A DNA stretch of 64,000 nucleotides from Natrinema salinisoli (GTDB lineage Archaea; Halobacteriota; Halobacteria; Halobacteriales; Natrialbaceae), in contig NZ_CP084469.1 in the NCBI RefSeq assembly GCF_020405205.1, positions 1,302,001 to 1,366,000 on the forward strand. Reading direction: 5' to 3'. Every line of letters begins with the position of its first letter. Positions within the stretch are counted from its first letter, which is position 1. Shown here one piece after another: positions 51,176 through 61,371 of this stretch. The notes under the pieces were generated by a model. The model saw only the letters and a program-made list of their open reading frames with translations. It searched no databases and was not told where the DNA came from. Both the position numbers and the translations under genes were made by a program.

Positions 51176-51706
51176 CTAGAAGTGCTCGTCGTAGAGGTCC
51201 TGGGCGTGCTCGATCGCGTCGTAGGCGGCCTGCCTGTCCTCCCAGCCCTGTGTCTCGACTTCCTTCCCCTCCTCGAGGTTCTTGTAGGTCGCGAAGAACT
51301 CGTCGATCTCGTCGAGTTCCTGCTGTGGGATGTCCTCGAGGTCCTCGATGTGATCGTAGCGCGGGTCCTCCGAGGGAACGGCGATCACCTTGTCGTCTTG
51401 CTCGCCGTCGTCGTCCATCTTCATGAGGGCGACGGGACGGGCCTCGATGACGCAGCCGGGGAACGTCTGATCCTCGACGAGGACGAGCACGTCGAAGGGG
51501 TCCTCGTCGTCGTAGTACGACTGCGGAATGAACCCGTAGTCGCTCGGATAGTGGACGTTGCTGTGGAGGACACGGTCCAGCACGACGCCCGGGACGTCCT
51601 TGTCGTACTCGTACTTGTTTCGCTCGCCCTTGAGACATTCTACGACGGCATAGATCTCTTCCGGCGGATTCGGTCCAGTTTCGAGGTCTTCCCAGAGGTT
51701 GACCAT
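51176..51706 (-). CDS. ppa: Inorganic pyrophosphatase (soluble, family I)
   Basis: This 176-aa enzyme hydrolyses pyrophosphate to two phosphates and pulls biosynthesis forward. The metal-binding core DDEDPFDVLVL (D-x-D-P-x-D) is near residue 66, the phosphate-contact lysines in GERNKYEYDKD near residue 30, and the segment YPSDYGFIPQSY is the family strand. The C-terminal helices are acidic as in halophilic homologues. It has no co-directional partner close by, and was identified without doubt. Confidence 0.95.
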   Translation of the reverse strand: MVNLWEDLETGPNPPEEIYAVVECLKGERNKYEYDKDVPGVVLDRVLHSNVHYPSDYGFIPQSYYDDEDPFDVLVLVEDQTFPGCVIEARPVALMKMDDDGEQDDKVIAVPSEDPRYDHIEDLEDIPQQELDEIDEFFATYKNLEEGKEVETQGWEDRQAAYDAIEHAQDLYDEHF

Positions 51707-51882
51707 GTACCGGAGAATCCACGGTCGATCAAAAAGTACTTTCGTAATCGAGTGTCACTACCTACGTGACGGTTGCCAGATAATCGACAGACGCGAATCG
51801 GGCACAAACACCAGTGTCCGGCGGCGCTGCGGCCGGTTTCGGGCTGTCTGACCGGCTGATACGAAGGAATAGTTGACAAGTC

Positions 51883-51889
51883 TTAAATA
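51883..51889 (+). promoter_or_regulatory. TATA-like box TTAAATA before the PadR gene
   Basis: TTAAATA lies 23-29 bases ahead of the ATG, allowing transcription to begin at or near the start codon. Confidence 0.6.
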
Positions 51890-51911
51890 GTCTGGTGACA
51901 TTTACACAGGT

Positions 51912-52271
51912 ATGTCAGAGGCACAATCAATCACCGGCGAAGAAAGTATTGCGCGCGAACTCACAGCGTTTCAGAACAACATCCTCGTCATCCTCGCCAA
52001 AGAGCCGATGTACGGACTGGCGATCAAACGCGAGCTCGAGGACTACTACGGGACCGAAGTAAACCACGGCCGACTCTACCCCAACCTCGACGAACTCGTC
52101 GACCTGGGTCTGGTCGAGAAGAGCGAACTCGACAAGCGAACCAACCAGTACTCGCTGACCGACGACGGCTACGACGCCGTCCTCGACGGACTCCAGTGGA
52201 CCCTCTCGAAGGTCGTCACGGGCGACGACCGCGCCGACGAGATCACCGAGATCGTCGAAAACAGCTACTAG
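51912..52271 (+). CDS. PadR-family transcriptional regulator
   Basis: This 119-aa winged-helix protein has the PadR core ILVILAKEPMYGLAIKREL, then VNHGRLYPNLDELVDLGLVEK, the recognition helix and wing, and finally NQYSLTDDGYDAVLDG. PadR proteins bind operators as dimers, often repressing stress genes. Its target cannot be read, although the adjacent convergent gene is not one. The last 4 bases overlap the end of the gene on the other strand. Confidence 0.9.
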   Translation: MSEAQSITGEESIARELTAFQNNILVILAKEPMYGLAIKRELEDYYGTEVNHGRLYPNLDELVDLGLVEKSELDKRTNQYSLTDDGYDAVLDGLQWTLSKVVTGDDRADEITEIVENSY

Positions 52272-52900
52272 AACTGACTCTCCGGGACCGGCTCTCCCGC
52301 CGTCTCGAAGACCAGACGAATCGATTCCGCGATAACCTCCTGTTGTTTTTCCGACGGCCAGGCGTTCCGAACGACGTAGTCCGTCCGAAACTCCGCTAAC
52401 TCTTCGCCCGTCAGCGATTCCATCGGCTTCGCGTAGTGATTGCCCGCGAAGTCAGCGAGCACTGCCGCGTTATCGCCGTGAACGTCGCCGTGGGCCTCCC
52501 TGACGTCCGCCACGAGGGCTCGGTTGTGCTCGTCGACCGCTTCCCAGTCGTCCGGATCCTCGGTCCCCTCGAGCGGAATTTCGACCGCACGGTCGATGTT
52601 CTCGATCCGTTCGGTCCTGATGACGCCCTCCTCGTGCCACTCGTCGGGATGGCAGACGAGGACGTCGTCGCCGTCGTCGTCGCGGATGCGCGACGTGAAG
52701 TCGTGCTCGTCGAGCAGTTCGTCGCGACGGGTCTCGTAGGCCTCGATCTCGTTGTCGTCGACCGCGGAGCGCTCGAGTCGAGTGAGGCGTTCGATTTCGT
52801 CGACGACGTCCCTGGGGAGTTCCGTGTCGTTGGTCTCGGCCTCGGCACCGTCTCCAGTGTCGGCCTCGGCATCGGCGTCGATCGCGTTCTGATCGGTCAT
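52268..52900 (-). CDS. Conserved haloarchaeal protein next to rnhA
   Basis: This 210-aa acidic protein has a coiled-coil-like part (VVDEIERLTRLERSAVDDN) and a second half with NHYAKPMESLTGEELAEFRTDYV and a conserved-looking WPSEKQQEVI. It is often annotated as an rnhA operon protein in haloarchaea; this is from memory. It follows rnhA after 75 bases in the same direction, so both are likely expressed together. Its function is unknown. Confidence 0.75.
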   Translation of the reverse strand: MTDQNAIDADAEADTGDGAEAETNDTELPRDVVDEIERLTRLERSAVDDNEIEAYETRRDELLDEHDFTSRIRDDDGDDVLVCHPDEWHEEGVIRTERIENIDRAVEIPLEGTEDPDDWEAVDEHNRALVADVREAHGDVHGDNAAVLADFAGNHYAKPMESLTGEELAEFRTDYVVRNAWPSEKQQEVIAESIRLVFETAGEPVPESQF

Positions 52901-52975
52901 GGACGATCGTACGTGTTCGAACGGTTTTGCCCTTGCCGATCCGGTCTCGGCGGTCAGTACTCGCCCGGATCGACA

Positions 52976-53569
52976 CTAGGCCTGATCCAGCGCCTCGTTG
53001 ACCAGCTCGTCCGCACGCTCGTTCGCTTCGCGCGGCACGTGCTCGAGCGTCCACTCGTCGAAGGCCCGCAGGAGTTCGTGGACGGTCACGCGCTTTTCGC
53101 GGAGTTCGGGGTTGTTGGTGTCGTACTCGCCGCGGACCTGCTTGACGATGAGTTCGGAGTCGCCGCGGGCGTGGACTTCGTCGTAGTCGTAGTCGCGGGC
53201 GGCCTCGAGCGCCGTGATGAGCGCCTCGTACTCGGCCTGATTGTTCGTCGCCGTGCCGATCGTCTCGCCGCCTTCGGCGACGATCCCGTCGCCCGTGACG
53301 ACCACCCAGCCGATCGCGGCCGGGCCGGGATTCCCCCGGGAGCCGCCGTCGAAATAGACGTGGGCACGGCCGCCGCCCTCCCGGAGCAGCGCCTCGATGT
53401 CACGCGGATCCGATCCCTGAATCACGACCTTGTCGTCGTAGGCGACCGCGCTCGCACCGCCGCGACTCGCCCGCCAGCGCTCGTGATCGGTGTTTCCGGA
53501 GTCGACGGCGACACCCGCCTCCTCAAGTCGTTCGCGAGCCGCCTCGACGTCGCACTCGATGACCGGCAT
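52976..53569 (-). CDS. rnhA: Ribonuclease HI
   Basis: This 197-aa enzyme cuts RNA in RNA-DNA hybrids. The four acidic catalytic residues are visible: D74 (YFDGGSRGNPGPA), E114 (NNQAEYEAL), D137 (GDSELIV) and D187 (ANERADEL). A 65-residue N-terminal extension (ERWRASRGGASAV) is typical of haloarchaeal RNase HI. The gene is divergent from tfb, a neighbourhood common in haloarchaea. Confidence 0.93.
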   Translation of the reverse strand: MPVIECDVEAARERLEEAGVAVDSGNTDHERWRASRGGASAVAYDDKVVIQGSDPRDIEALLREGGGRAHVYFDGGSRGNPGPAAIGWVVVTGDGIVAEGGETIGTATNNQAEYEALITALEAARDYDYDEVHARGDSELIVKQVRGEYDTNNPELREKRVTVHELLRAFDEWTLEHVPREANERADELVNEALDQA

Positions 53570-53696
53570 TCGTCTCGGTCATCGGCCAGTCCCGGATAAA
53601 ATCCTTCCGATTCTGAATCGTAAACTTCCACTTTCAAACCCCCTATCGACTGTTTTCGGGTGTTACGCTTCAGTGCCGCAAAACGTCCACCAAACA

Positions 53697-53704
53697 TTTA
53701 TATA
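53697..53704 (+). promoter_or_regulatory. TATA box TTTATATA of the tfb gene
   Basis: TTTATATA starts 35 bases before the ATG and ends 28 before it, a canonical haloarchaeal TATA distance for a leaderless or nearly leaderless transcript. Confidence 0.7.
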
Positions 53705-53731
53705 CTATGGTGATACTACTATAAAAGTGCG

Positions 53732-54694
53732 ATGACACGGTCCACCCGCCAGCGGGAGCGAACGCGCGAGACGGACGAGACCGAGGATCAGGAGGGGGTA
53801 CGTGCCTGCCCCGAGTGTGAATCGGATAATCTCGTTAAGGACTCCGACCGGGGTGAGCTCATCTGTGAAGACTGTGGGCTCGTCGTGGAGGAAGAACAGA
53901 TCGATCCCGGCCCGGAGTGGCGGGCGTTCAACCACCAGGAACGACAGGAAAAGTCCCGCGTCGGCGCGCCGACGACGCAGACGATGCACGACAAGGGACT
54001 GACGACGACGATCGACTGGAAGGACAAAGACGCCTACGGACGCTCGATTTCTTCGAAAAAACGCAGCCAGATGCACCGGCTGCGCAAGTGGCAGGAGCGC
54101 ATCCGCACCAAAGACGCCGGCGAGCGTAATCTCCAGTTCGCGCTCAGCGAGATCGACCGGATGGCCTCTGCACTCGGTGTCCCACGTTCTGTCCGCGAGG
54201 TCGCGTCGGTCATCTACCGACGCGCGCTCAAGGAAGACCTCATCCGCGGTCGCTCGATCGAAGGCGTCGCGACGTCCGCACTGTACGCCGCCTGTCGAAA
54301 GGAAGGAATTCCGCGAAGCCTCGAGGAAATCTCGGAAGTCTCCCGCGTCGAACGCAAAGAGATCGGTCGCACGTATCGATACATCTCGCAGGAACTCGGC
54401 CTCGAGATGCGTCCCGTCGACCCGAAAAAGTACGTCCCCCGATTCTGTTCCGAACTCGAACTGTCCGAAGAGGTCCAGACCAAAGCCAACGAGATCATCG
54501 AGAAAACGGCCGAGGAAGGGCTACTGTCCGGGAAGTCACCGACCGGGTACGCCGCGGCCGCGATCTACGCTGCGTCCCTGCTCTGCAACGAAAAGAAGAC
54601 CCAGCGCGAAGTCGCAGACGTCGCACAGGTGACCGAAGTGACGATTCGGAACCGCTACCAGGAACAGATCGAAGCGATGGGCATTCACGGCTAA
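53732..54694 (+). CDS. tfb: Transcription initiation factor IIB (TFB)
   Basis: This 320-aa general transcription factor has an N-terminal zinc ribbon with Cys26, Cys29, Cys45 and Cys48 (CPECES, CEDCGL). It is followed by the B-reader/linker region ([18 protein letters not shown]) and two cyclin-like repeats (residues about 125-215 and 220-315, with [20 protein letters not shown] and [17 protein letters not shown]). It bridges TBP-bound DNA and RNA polymerase. Haloarchaea have several TFB copies, so this is one paralogue. Confidence 0.95.
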   Translation: MTRSTRQRERTRETDETEDQEGVRACPECESDNLVKDSDRGELICEDCGLVVEEEQIDPGPEWRAFNHQERQEKSRVGAPTTQTMHDKGLTTTIDWKDKDAYGRSISSKKRSQMHRLRKWQERIRTKDAGERNLQFALSEIDRMASALGVPRSVREVASVIYRRALKEDLIRGRSIEGVATSALYAACRKEGIPRSLEEISEVSRVERKEIGRTYRYISQELGLEMRPVDPKKYVPRFCSELELSEEVQTKANEIIEKTAEEGLLSGKSPTGYAAAAIYAASLLCNEKKTQREVADVAQVTEVTIRNRYQEQIEAMGIHG

Positions 54695-54719
54695 CCGTCG
54701 CCGCGCCGTTCCAGACCCG

Positions 54720-54725
54720 TTTTTT
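54720..54725 (+). terminator. T6 run after tfb
   Basis: Six thymines 26 bases after the stop codon give a U-rich 3' end of the kind used by archaeal termination. Confidence 0.4.
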
Positions 54726-54850
54726 ATCGCATCGCGATACCGAACCGACACCGAGTTGTTGTCCCACGAGTCCGGACTCACGTACTGGTGGCTCGAGAAA
54801 ACCAGCCGATCGCTAGCGATCGCAGGCAGTACTGTCGTCGGAAAACGCTG

Positions 54851-55504
54851 CTATTCGTCTTTGCCGACGCTGATGACCTGCAACAGCGAGTAGATGGGGA
54901 CGCCCTCGAGCTCCTCGAGACCCTGTTTGTCCGCGAGGACGATACAGGCGAGCGGTTTGCCGCCTTCGGCGCGGATCGCCTCGATCGTCTCGCGCATGGT
55001 CGTCCCGCTGGTGATGGTGTCGTCGACGATGTAACACTCGCGGTCGCGGATGCTGGCGAAGTTCCGCGAGAAGGTGCCGCCGAGTTCCTCGATATCGCCT
55101 TCCTCCCACTGGTGTTTCGCGGGGGTGTAGGTCCCGAGGTCGGTTTCGAGCTCGCTGGCGACGAGGGTCGCGATGGGGCCGCCGGCCTTCTCGATGCCGA
55201 TCGTCAGGTCGACGTCCTCGCCGTGTTTGGCGAGCATGTCGGCCATCGCCTCGGCGATGGCGCTCATTCGCTTGCTGTCCCGTCCGATGGCGGACCAGTC
55301 GACGTGGATGTCCTGCGGACCGCTCCGGCCGTTATCCGGTTCTGGAGGGGTCTGGTCGGTCTGTTGGGGGCTCGTGCTGCTCCGTTCGACGAGCCAGCTC
55401 GCGGTCTCTCGGGAGACGTTCAACTCGTCCGCGATTTCACCCTTCGAGAGGCCGCGGGAGGCGAGCTCGGCCGCGCTCTCGATGAGATCGTCGACGTTTT
55501 TCAT
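54851..55504 (-). CDS. gfcR: GfcR: HTH-phosphoribosyltransferase regulator of sugar catabolism
   Basis: This 217-aa protein joins an N-terminal helix-turn-helix (residues 5-40, LSKGEIADELNVSRETASWL) to an orotate phosphoribosyltransferase-like domain. The PRPP loop YIVDDTITSGTT lies near residue 158. In Haloferax volcanii GfcR controls the semi-phosphorylative Entner-Doudoroff genes for glucose and fructose. Its ATG overlaps the stop of the glucose dehydrogenase gene (ATGA), so enzyme and regulator are one unit, as in Haloferax. Confidence 0.92.
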   Translation of the reverse strand: MKNVDDLIESAAELASRGLSKGEIADELNVSRETASWLVERSSTSPQQTDQTPPEPDNGRSGPQDIHVDWSAIGRDSKRMSAIAEAMADMLAKHGEDVDLTIGIEKAGGPIATLVASELETDLGTYTPAKHQWEEGDIEELGGTFSRNFASIRDRECYIVDDTITSGTTMRETIEAIRAEGGKPLACIVLADKQGLEELEGVPIYSLLQVISVGKDE

Positions 55505-56625
55505 ATGCCTTCGAATTCGACCGCCGTTTTTATAGTCGTGTCGTCATCCGCAGGGGTTGCCGACCCGTGTCCGCCAGCGGCGACCGACGCGGTCGCTTCG
55601 GGGAACGCTCGATCGAACGCTTCGAGGCCGTAGACGCCGCTGACGAGGTCCTCGAGGGCCCAGTCGGGAAGCGCGGAGAGGGTATCGATCGCTCGCTCGA
55701 AGTGTCTGCGATTCGAATTGACGCTGCCGACGAGGGCCTTGTTGTGGAGAACGAGTTCGCGGTGGAGGCGGCCGCCGTCGACGTCGAACTCCCAGTCGCC
55801 GGGGACGCCGAGCAGGGCGGCGACGCCGTTGGGTGCGAGCGCCTCGATCGACTCGAAGGCGTGTTTCGCGTACCCCGTCGCCTCGTAGACGAAGTCCATT
55901 TGTTCGTAGGCGGTCGGTATCTCGGGGACTGGCGTCTCCCGGGAGTCGATGTACGTCGCGCCGAGTTCTTCGATAATGTCGATGGAGGGGTCGGGCCGAT
56001 CCCGGCGGCCGAGACAGTAGACACGATCGTACCCCAGCGTCTCGGTGAACATCGCGACGGTCAACAGTCCCAGGGAACCGTTCCCGAGGACGATCGCGGA
56101 TTCGGGCTGCCAGTCGAACGCCGATCGGGTCGCGCGGGCGTGCTCGATCGCCTTCTCGGTGATGCTGATCGGTTCGACGAGGAATCCGAGCGGTGCCAGG
56201 TCCGCCGGAATCGGCACGAGACAGTCGGCCGGGCTCGTTACGTACTCCGCCATGAACCCGTGGGCTCCGACGATACCCCGTTCGACGTACTCGCCTTCGG
56301 GTGCCATATCCGGCTCACCGTTGTCGAAGTACTCGTTTCGCTCGACGCCGGCGGGCAGCCGTCGAACCGTCGGGACGACGTACTGTCCCTCCTCGAGGTC
56401 GGTTCCGTTCGCATCCTCGACGACGCCGACGGCCTCGTGGCCGAGAATCAACTGGTCTTCGCCCTCGGGAACGCCGCCGTGGCTGCCTTCGATGACCTCG
56501 TAATCGGTACCGTCGACGCCCACGCGGCAGATCCGAACGAGGGCCTCGCCCGCCGACGGCTCGGGAACGGGCCGCTCGACGATTTCGGGGACGCCCGCCC
56601 CGGGCGCAACTGCGATGGCTTTCAT
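55501..56625 (-). CDS. gdh: Glucose 1-dehydrogenase
   Basis: This 374-aa medium-chain zinc dehydrogenase matches the haloarchaeal glucose dehydrogenase. Asp38 (GVDGTDYEV), His63-Glu64 (LGHEAVG) and Glu151 (LVEPISITEK) fit the known catalytic zinc site, in which Asp replaces the usual Cys. The Rossmann motif VLGNGSLGLL lies near residue 190, and GRRDRPD suggests NADP. It oxidises glucose to gluconolactone, the first step of the modified Entner-Doudoroff route. The ATG before KAIAVAPGAG was taken; the longer frame is shadow. An AT-rich box 35-45 bases upstream is a likely promoter. Confidence 0.93.
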   Translation of the reverse strand: MKAIAVAPGAGVPEIVERPVPEPSAGEALVRICRVGVDGTDYEVIEGSHGGVPEGEDQLILGHEAVGVVEDANGTDLEEGQYVVPTVRRLPAGVERNEYFDNGEPDMAPEGEYVERGIVGAHGFMAEYVTSPADCLVPIPADLAPLGFLVEPISITEKAIEHARATRSAFDWQPESAIVLGNGSLGLLTVAMFTETLGYDRVYCLGRRDRPDPSIDIIEELGATYIDSRETPVPEIPTAYEQMDFVYEATGYAKHAFESIEALAPNGVAALLGVPGDWEFDVDGGRLHRELVLHNKALVGSVNSNRRHFERAIDTLSALPDWALEDLVSGVYGLEAFDRAFPEATASVAAGGHGSATPADDDTTIKTAVEFEGI

Positions 56626-56788
56626 GCTCCCAGGTAGGAACCGTGAGGGTAAATATTTATTCCTAATCGAGTAAATACCTTGAGTATCCGATGATCGAAC
56701 CGTCGACCGGACACGAGCGGACGAAAACGGGGTGCCGAACCGAGCGATACCGGAAACGATTATCCGCCTCCCACTGCCTGTAGTCCAC

Positions 56789-58105
56789 ATGGAACGATAC
56801 GACCTCATCTACCAGCTCTACGACGAGTACGACACGAAGACGTTGCGGGAGTACCAGGAGTTCGTCGACGTCTTTCCCGCGGTCGATTCGCGGGTCGCCC
56901 TCGAGCACTGGCAGGGCGCGACCGAGGAACTCGAAGAACGCAAGGACGAGATCCGGTCGTCGTTCGCGGCCGGCGAAACGTTCGCGGAGATCGCCGCGCG
57001 GGCGACCCGCGATCAGGCCTTCACCGCGCTCGACCTCGAGGCGAAGTACGGCCGCGCGGTGAACGTCCTCGTGCTCGACGTCGACGAGACGCTGCGCTCC
57101 GCGGGCGGGACCGACAACGAGATTCCCCGAGACACGCTGCATCTGTTGACCGAGTTCCACGACGCCGGCGTGCCCATCGTCATCTGCACGGGCCAGACTC
57201 TGGAGAACGTCAAAGGGTTCGCGATCCAGGGGCTGGGCAGCGAGATCGTCCACTCGGGCGACCTGTCGATCGTCTACGAGGCGGGGACGGGCGTGTTCAC
57301 GCCGGGCCACGGCGCGGACACGAAGCAACTGCTCTACGAGGACCTCGAGGAGTCGATTCGGACCGTCTTCGACGACGTCCGATCGCGCGTGCTGCCCGAG
57401 GCCCCCGAGGAACTGCGACGGGGCTGTCACCTGCAGGGCAACGAGTTCAACGTCACGATGAAGCCCAACTACGAGACGGGGTCGACGGACGCCCGCGAAA
57501 TCATCGACGAGGCGCTGGTCTACCTCATCGACCTGCTCGCCGACGCCGTCGGGACGACCCTCGAAGGAGACGGTGATGCCGCCGGCGAGAGCGCTCCCGA
57601 GTCGGACGACGGGGACGATGGCAACGGCGAGACGAAACTGGCCGGCGAGACCGTCGTCGACTGGACCCGCGCGTTCTACGCGGCGCAGGATCCGGAAATC
57701 AGGGCCGTCCTCGAGGGCGAGGGGGCCTACCCCGACCTCGACGCCGGGGAGGTGCCCGACGACCTCGCGGCGGTCCTCGAACGGATCGACGTCGCCTACT
57801 ACGAGGCCGACGCGGCCGAGATCGGGAGCCTCGAATTGAACAAGGTCGTCGGCGTCGAACGCGCGCTGGACGTGCTCGGCGTCGACGACCCGTTCGCGCT
57901 CGTCATGGGCGACTCCAAGAGCGATCTCCGCGTCATGGAGTGGGTCGCCGAGAACGACGCCGGGATCGCAGCCGCGCCGGAACACGCTTCGCAAGACACC
58001 TTAGAACACGTCCTCGAAACCGACGAGCTCGTCTTCGATCGGGGCAAGAGCGCGGACGTACTCCAGACGGTGTACGCGCTCAATCGACTCGCCCGTCTGG
58101 GGTAG
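56789..58105 (+). CDS. HAD-superfamily phosphatase, 438 aa
   Basis: This large cytoplasmic HAD protein has the catalytic motif VLDVDETLR near residue 94 (D-x-D-x-T), the threonine motif IVICTGQT near residue 129 and the late acidic motif MGDSKSDLRVMEW near residue 375. A leading helical part (YQLYDEYDTKTLREYQEF) and an acidic insertion (ESAPESDDGDDGNG) lengthen it. The substrate is unknown; the cap is of the phosphoglycolate phosphatase class. It is divergent from gdh. Confidence 0.8.
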   Translation: MERYDLIYQLYDEYDTKTLREYQEFVDVFPAVDSRVALEHWQGATEELEERKDEIRSSFAAGETFAEIAARATRDQAFTALDLEAKYGRAVNVLVLDVDETLRSAGGTDNEIPRDTLHLLTEFHDAGVPIVICTGQTLENVKGFAIQGLGSEIVHSGDLSIVYEAGTGVFTPGHGADTKQLLYEDLEESIRTVFDDVRSRVLPEAPEELRRGCHLQGNEFNVTMKPNYETGSTDAREIIDEALVYLIDLLADAVGTTLEGDGDAAGESAPESDDGDDGNGETKLAGETVVDWTRAFYAAQDPEIRAVLEGEGAYPDLDAGEVPDDLAAVLERIDVAYYEADAAEIGSLELNKVVGVERALDVLGVDDPFALVMGDSKSDLRVMEWVAENDAGIAAAPEHASQDTLEHVLETDELVFDRGKSADVLQTVYALNRLARLG

Positions 58106-58409
58106 CGTCACCGATCACCGACCACCGTCGATATCCCGGTTCCGTCATCGGTTTTTGACCGTCATCAGGGGGCACGTGTTCCCTTAAACCCCCGGAACAC
58201 AAAGGCCGGCTCATCAACCGTATTCGAGTCCTCCCTTCTATCAGCACGATCCGGTGAGCGTGGTCGTCAGCACAGTACGAGCTGTCGTCGGCGGGACGTA
58301 CCGAACGCGAACGAACGGATCGGGTTGGAGACGTCTCGAGCGGACGGACCACGCGACGGCGGCGTCGGTCGCCGATCGGACCCGAGTCAGCGCTACGAGG
58401 TGAGTACCA
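58106..58409. other. 304-base gap
   Basis: No gene is supported. GTTCCC-TTAAACCCCC-GGAACA forms a small inverted repeat near 58180-58200 around a TTAAA box, which could be a promoter, though it lies over 200 bases ahead of the next start. Confidence 0.35.
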
Positions 58410-59090
58410 ATGACGACGATCGCAGCACTCTCTATTTCGACGGACGAGTTCGCACTCGCAGAGACCGTCCAACGACTACCAGGCCTCGAGGTTCGCGTCG
58501 AAAGCGTCGTCGCGGAGGGGCCGCGCCGAACGGCACCGCTCGTCTGGTTCTCGAACGTCAATCGGGAGGACCTCGAGCCCGCCCTGGACGCGGACCCGAC
58601 CGTCGACGAGTTCCGGCAACTACTCGGAAACACGGCGGACGGCGAACTGTTCTACCGGCTTCAGTACAGCGAGGAGGTCGGCTCGGTCTGTCGGTGCGTG
58701 TACGAACACGGTGGAACGGTTCTCGATGTCCGAATCTCCGACGGGCAGTGGACGCTCCGGCTCCTCTTTCCGCACCGCGAGGAGCTTTCGAGCGCCGTGT
58801 CCGACATCGAAGACCGCGGCGTCCGGATCGACGTCAAACGAATGGTCGAGGCCGGCCAGGACGAGGAGCTCGAGACGACCGCGGCGCTGACCGACCCCCA
58901 ACAGGAGGCCATCGCCGAGGCCTACCGGCAGGGCTACTACGACGTCCCCAGGGAGATCTCGCTCGAGGAACTGGCGAACGAACTCGACATCTCCCATCAG
59001 GCGCTCTCCGAGCGACTCCGCCGAGCGAACCGCGTCCTCGCTGGCGAGCAGTTGGACGAGCCGGGGAGCGAGATGGCGACGCCCGATTGA
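58410..59090 (+). CDS. Bacterio-opsin activator-type (HTH_10) regulator
   Basis: This 226-aa haloarchaeal regulator has an N-terminal small-molecule-sensing part of 160 residues, of the GAF/BAT kind (FRQLLGNTADGELFYRLQY). The C-terminal HTH_10 has the signature LTDPQQEAIAEAYRQGYYD, PREISLEELANELDISHQAL and SERLRRANR. Such proteins are common one-component regulators. It precedes the aldolase gene by 90 bases on the same strand and may regulate it, which is inference. Confidence 0.88.
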   Translation: MTTIAALSISTDEFALAETVQRLPGLEVRVESVVAEGPRRTAPLVWFSNVNREDLEPALDADPTVDEFRQLLGNTADGELFYRLQYSEEVGSVCRCVYEHGGTVLDVRISDGQWTLRLLFPHREELSSAVSDIEDRGVRIDVKRMVEAGQDEELETTAALTDPQQEAIAEAYRQGYYDVPREISLEELANELDISHQALSERLRRANRVLAGEQLDEPGSEMATPD

Positions 59091-59180
59091 GGCTCGAAGC
59101 GCCGCCAGCGAGATCGTTCGAACGCGACGTGGCGGACAGCCGGCAATCGTTTTTTGCACGCGCTCGATGGAGGATCGCCC

Positions 59181-60098
59181 ATGGCGTATCACGATCCCGG
59201 CGCTGCCGATCCGCTGTCGCTCTACGGCGTCGTCCCGCCGACCGTCACCGCGTATCACGAGGACGAGTCCGTCGATTACGAGACGACGGCCGCACACGCA
59301 CGCTTCGTCGTCGACCGCGGCGCTCACGGGGCGTTCCCGCTGGGAACCAACGGCGAGTTCCCGCTGCTGTCAGGCGAGGAACGCGACCGGGTGGTCGAAG
59401 CGGTCGTCGACGAAGTCGGCGACGAGGTCCCAGTAATCGCCGGCGTCGGCGCACCGAGTACGTACCGGACCGTCGCCCACGCCGAGCACGCCGAGTCGGT
59501 CGGCGCGGACAGCATCGTCGTCGTGACGCCGTACTACTATCCGCTGGACCACCGGGGTGCCCTCGAGCACTACCGACGGGTCGCAGAGGCCGTCTCACTC
59601 CCGGTCTACATCTACCACATCCCGAGCAAGACCGGCAACGAACTGTCCCTCGAGACCCTCGCCGACCTCGCGGCGATCGACGCCGTCGCGGGGGTCAAGG
59701 ACTCGAGCAAGGACGTCCCCTGGCTCGCCCAGGCGATCGACGCCCATCCGGACCTGACCTTCCTCGCCGGATCGGACTCGCTGGTCTTCACCGGGCTCGA
59801 GGTCGGGTGCTCGGGGGCAGTCAGCGCCGTCGCGAACGCCTTTCCCGAACTCGTCGTCGACTGTTATGCGGCCTACGACGCGGGCGAGGAGGATAGAGCG
59901 CGCGAGCTGCAGAGCGACATCTTCCGGGTGCGCAACGCGTTCAAAACCGGCGGTGCGTACATGTCCGGCGTCAAGACCGCGCTCCGGATGCGCGAGTTCG
60001 ACGCCGGGCCGCTGCGGAGCCCGCTTCGGCGCAAAGACGACGACTCCGCCGCGGAGATGCGCGAGCGGCTTCGGGGGCTGGATCTCGAGGGGATCTGA
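59181..60098 (+). CDS. kdgA: DHDPS-family aldolase, probable 2-keto-3-deoxy(phospho)gluconate aldolase
   Basis: This 305-aa class I aldolase of the dihydrodipicolinate synthase/N-acetylneuraminate lyase family has Schiff-base Lys173 in GVKDSSKD, Tyr145 in YIYHIPSKTG and the GTNGEF substrate loop near residue 55. It could make dihydrodipicolinate, but the glucose dehydrogenase and GfcR genes 3 kb away point to KDG aldolase, as in Haloferax, where kdgA lies in the same region. That choice is inference from context. The start was set at MAYHDPG. Confidence 0.8.
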   Translation: MAYHDPGAADPLSLYGVVPPTVTAYHEDESVDYETTAAHARFVVDRGAHGAFPLGTNGEFPLLSGEERDRVVEAVVDEVGDEVPVIAGVGAPSTYRTVAHAEHAESVGADSIVVVTPYYYPLDHRGALEHYRRVAEAVSLPVYIYHIPSKTGNELSLETLADLAAIDAVAGVKDSSKDVPWLAQAIDAHPDLTFLAGSDSLVFTGLEVGCSGAVSAVANAFPELVVDCYAAYDAGEEDRARELQSDIFRVRNAFKTGGAYMSGVKTALRMREFDAGPLRSPLRRKDDDSAAEMRERLRGLDLEGI

Positions 60099-60152
60099 GG
60101 GCCGCCCGTCGGCCCGCGAGCACGACACGGAGATTTTTGCCACGGCCGTCGA

Positions 60153-61286
<1,134 letters not shown>

Positions 61287-61371
61287 ACCACACCGAACAG
61301 GGCCGTCGCGATACCGGTGGACGGGTGGTGCGACCGAAGTTCCTATTCCCCTGTCGCTCGTATCAGCGGCC

